This document shows positions 4,878-5,346 of a stretch of 5,346 bases of DNA, piece by piece; within the stretch, counting starts at the first letter, position 1; each line of letters starts with the position of its first letter. A model generated the notes under the pieces. That model saw only the letters and a list, made by a program, of their open reading frames with translations. It searched no databases and had not been told where the DNA came from. This stretch comes from Flavobacteriales bacterium (lineage in GTDB: Bacteria > Bacteroidota > Bacteroidia > Flavobacteriales_D > Sanyastnellaceae): contig CANHIV010000104.1 in the NCBI GenBank assembly GCA_947460525.1, positions 1 through 5,346 of the forward strand, given 5' to 3'. The translations under genes and the position numbers were made by a program.

Positions 4878-5346
4878 ATGAAAAGTATAATTGTCTGTAT
4901 AGTTATTGTTTTGGGATGGGGTAGTGTCAAAGCACAACAAGTATTGCCCAAGAATTTGTCTGATTTTGATGACAATCCATTTCATTTTGGGTTTCTTGTT
5001 TCAGGGAATCGTTCATTCTTTGATATCCAATACAAACCTGATTTTACATTTCGAGACTCCTTATTGGGCGCTGTAAATGTTCCTCAAGCAGGTTTTAATC
5101 TGGCATTGCTAGCATCATACAATCCATGGAAACCTTTGAGCCTCCGGTTCATTCCTGGTTTGTCATTTCAAGATAGGGCCATTCAATATCGTTTTCTAAA
5201 AGCCAATGGTAAGCAAGAGGAAATAATGGTTCGAACGGAGTCTGTTTGGTTGGAATTCCCTTTGTTGTTAAAAATGCGTACAGACCGAATTGGTAATTTT
5301 GCAGCTTATTCTTTGGTGGGTGGAAAGTATTCCATTGATATGCAAA
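4878..5346 (+). CDS. porT: PorT/SprT, type IX secretion outer-membrane beta-barrel protein (3' end outside window)
   Basis: An open frame from ATG 4878 to the right edge, 156 codons with no stop. PorT (SprT in gliding flavobacteria) is a membrane beta-barrel protein required for T9SS secretion. Seen directly: a signal peptide at 1-19 (VKA before Gln20), then DDNPFHFGFLVSGN at 31-44, DSLLG at 60-64, LRFIPGLSFQDR at 89-100, and ESVWLEFPLLLKMRTDR at 121-137 followed by YSLVGGKYSIDM at 144-155. The HFGF opening, the ES...LE(F/L)PLLLK strand and the GGKY..D strand are the pattern I associate with PorT; alternating hydrophobic strands with aromatic girdles fit a barrel. Known family members are roughly 230-250 residues, so about 80-90 residues should lie beyond the window. 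It lies 91 bp after the cargo gene, beyond its terminator, so it is probably transcribed on its own. A generic outer-membrane beta-barrel protein is the fallback call. Confidence 0.85.
   Translation, partial: MKSIIVCIVIVLGWGSVKAQQVLPKNLSDFDDNPFHFGFLVSGNRSFFDIQYKPDFTFRDSLLGAVNVPQAGFNLALLASYNPWKPLSLRFIPGLSFQDRAIQYRFLKANGKQEEIMVRTESVWLEFPLLLKMRTDRIGNFAAYSLVGGKYSIDMQ

Overview
The window looks like chromosomal DNA from a marine or freshwater member of the Bacteroidota, most likely Flavobacteriia and possibly near Crocinitomicaceae or Fluviicola. The evidence is a C-terminal type IX secretion (T9SS) sorting domain, a PorT/SprT-type T9SS protein, the GCxDxxACNYN module common in flavobacterial secreted proteins, promoter elements close to the Bacteroidota TTTG / TAnnTTTG consensus, and A-rich leaders mostly without Shine-Dalgarno sequences. 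The family assignment is from memory of protein motifs, not from a search.

Layout. Positions 1-333 hold the C-terminal end of an FKBP-type peptidyl-prolyl isomerase, which runs off the left edge. After 17 bp comes a second, complete and exported FKBP (351-1064) with an N-terminal dimerisation-type domain; the two look like a tandem duplication in one operon. A strong hairpin (1082-1109) acts as a shared bidirectional terminator against a convergent minus-strand lipoprotein gene of LPP20 type (1108-1656). A 124-bp divergent intergenic region separates that gene from a large plus-strand gene (1781-4786). This gene encodes a 1001-residue secreted multidomain protein: signal peptide, seven FG-GAP/VCBS calcium-loop motifs, an ASPIC/UnbV domain, three Ig-like modules, an unassigned beta-rich domain, a cysteine-rich module and a T9SS type A sorting domain. 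It ends at a UUCG-loop terminator (4804-4828). The last 469 bases (4878-5346) are the start of porT/sprT, an outer-membrane beta-barrel protein needed for the T9SS; it runs off the right edge.

The common theme is the cell envelope. The FKBPs are likely periplasmic folding helpers, the lipoprotein is membrane-anchored, the large protein is a probable T9SS cargo, and PorT is part of the machinery that exports such cargo. All three predicted signal peptidase I substrates have Gln directly after the predicted cleavage site. I see no mobile element, CRISPR array, tRNA, rRNA or defence system. The window is mostly ordinary; the least understood parts are the accessory modules of the large cargo protein.
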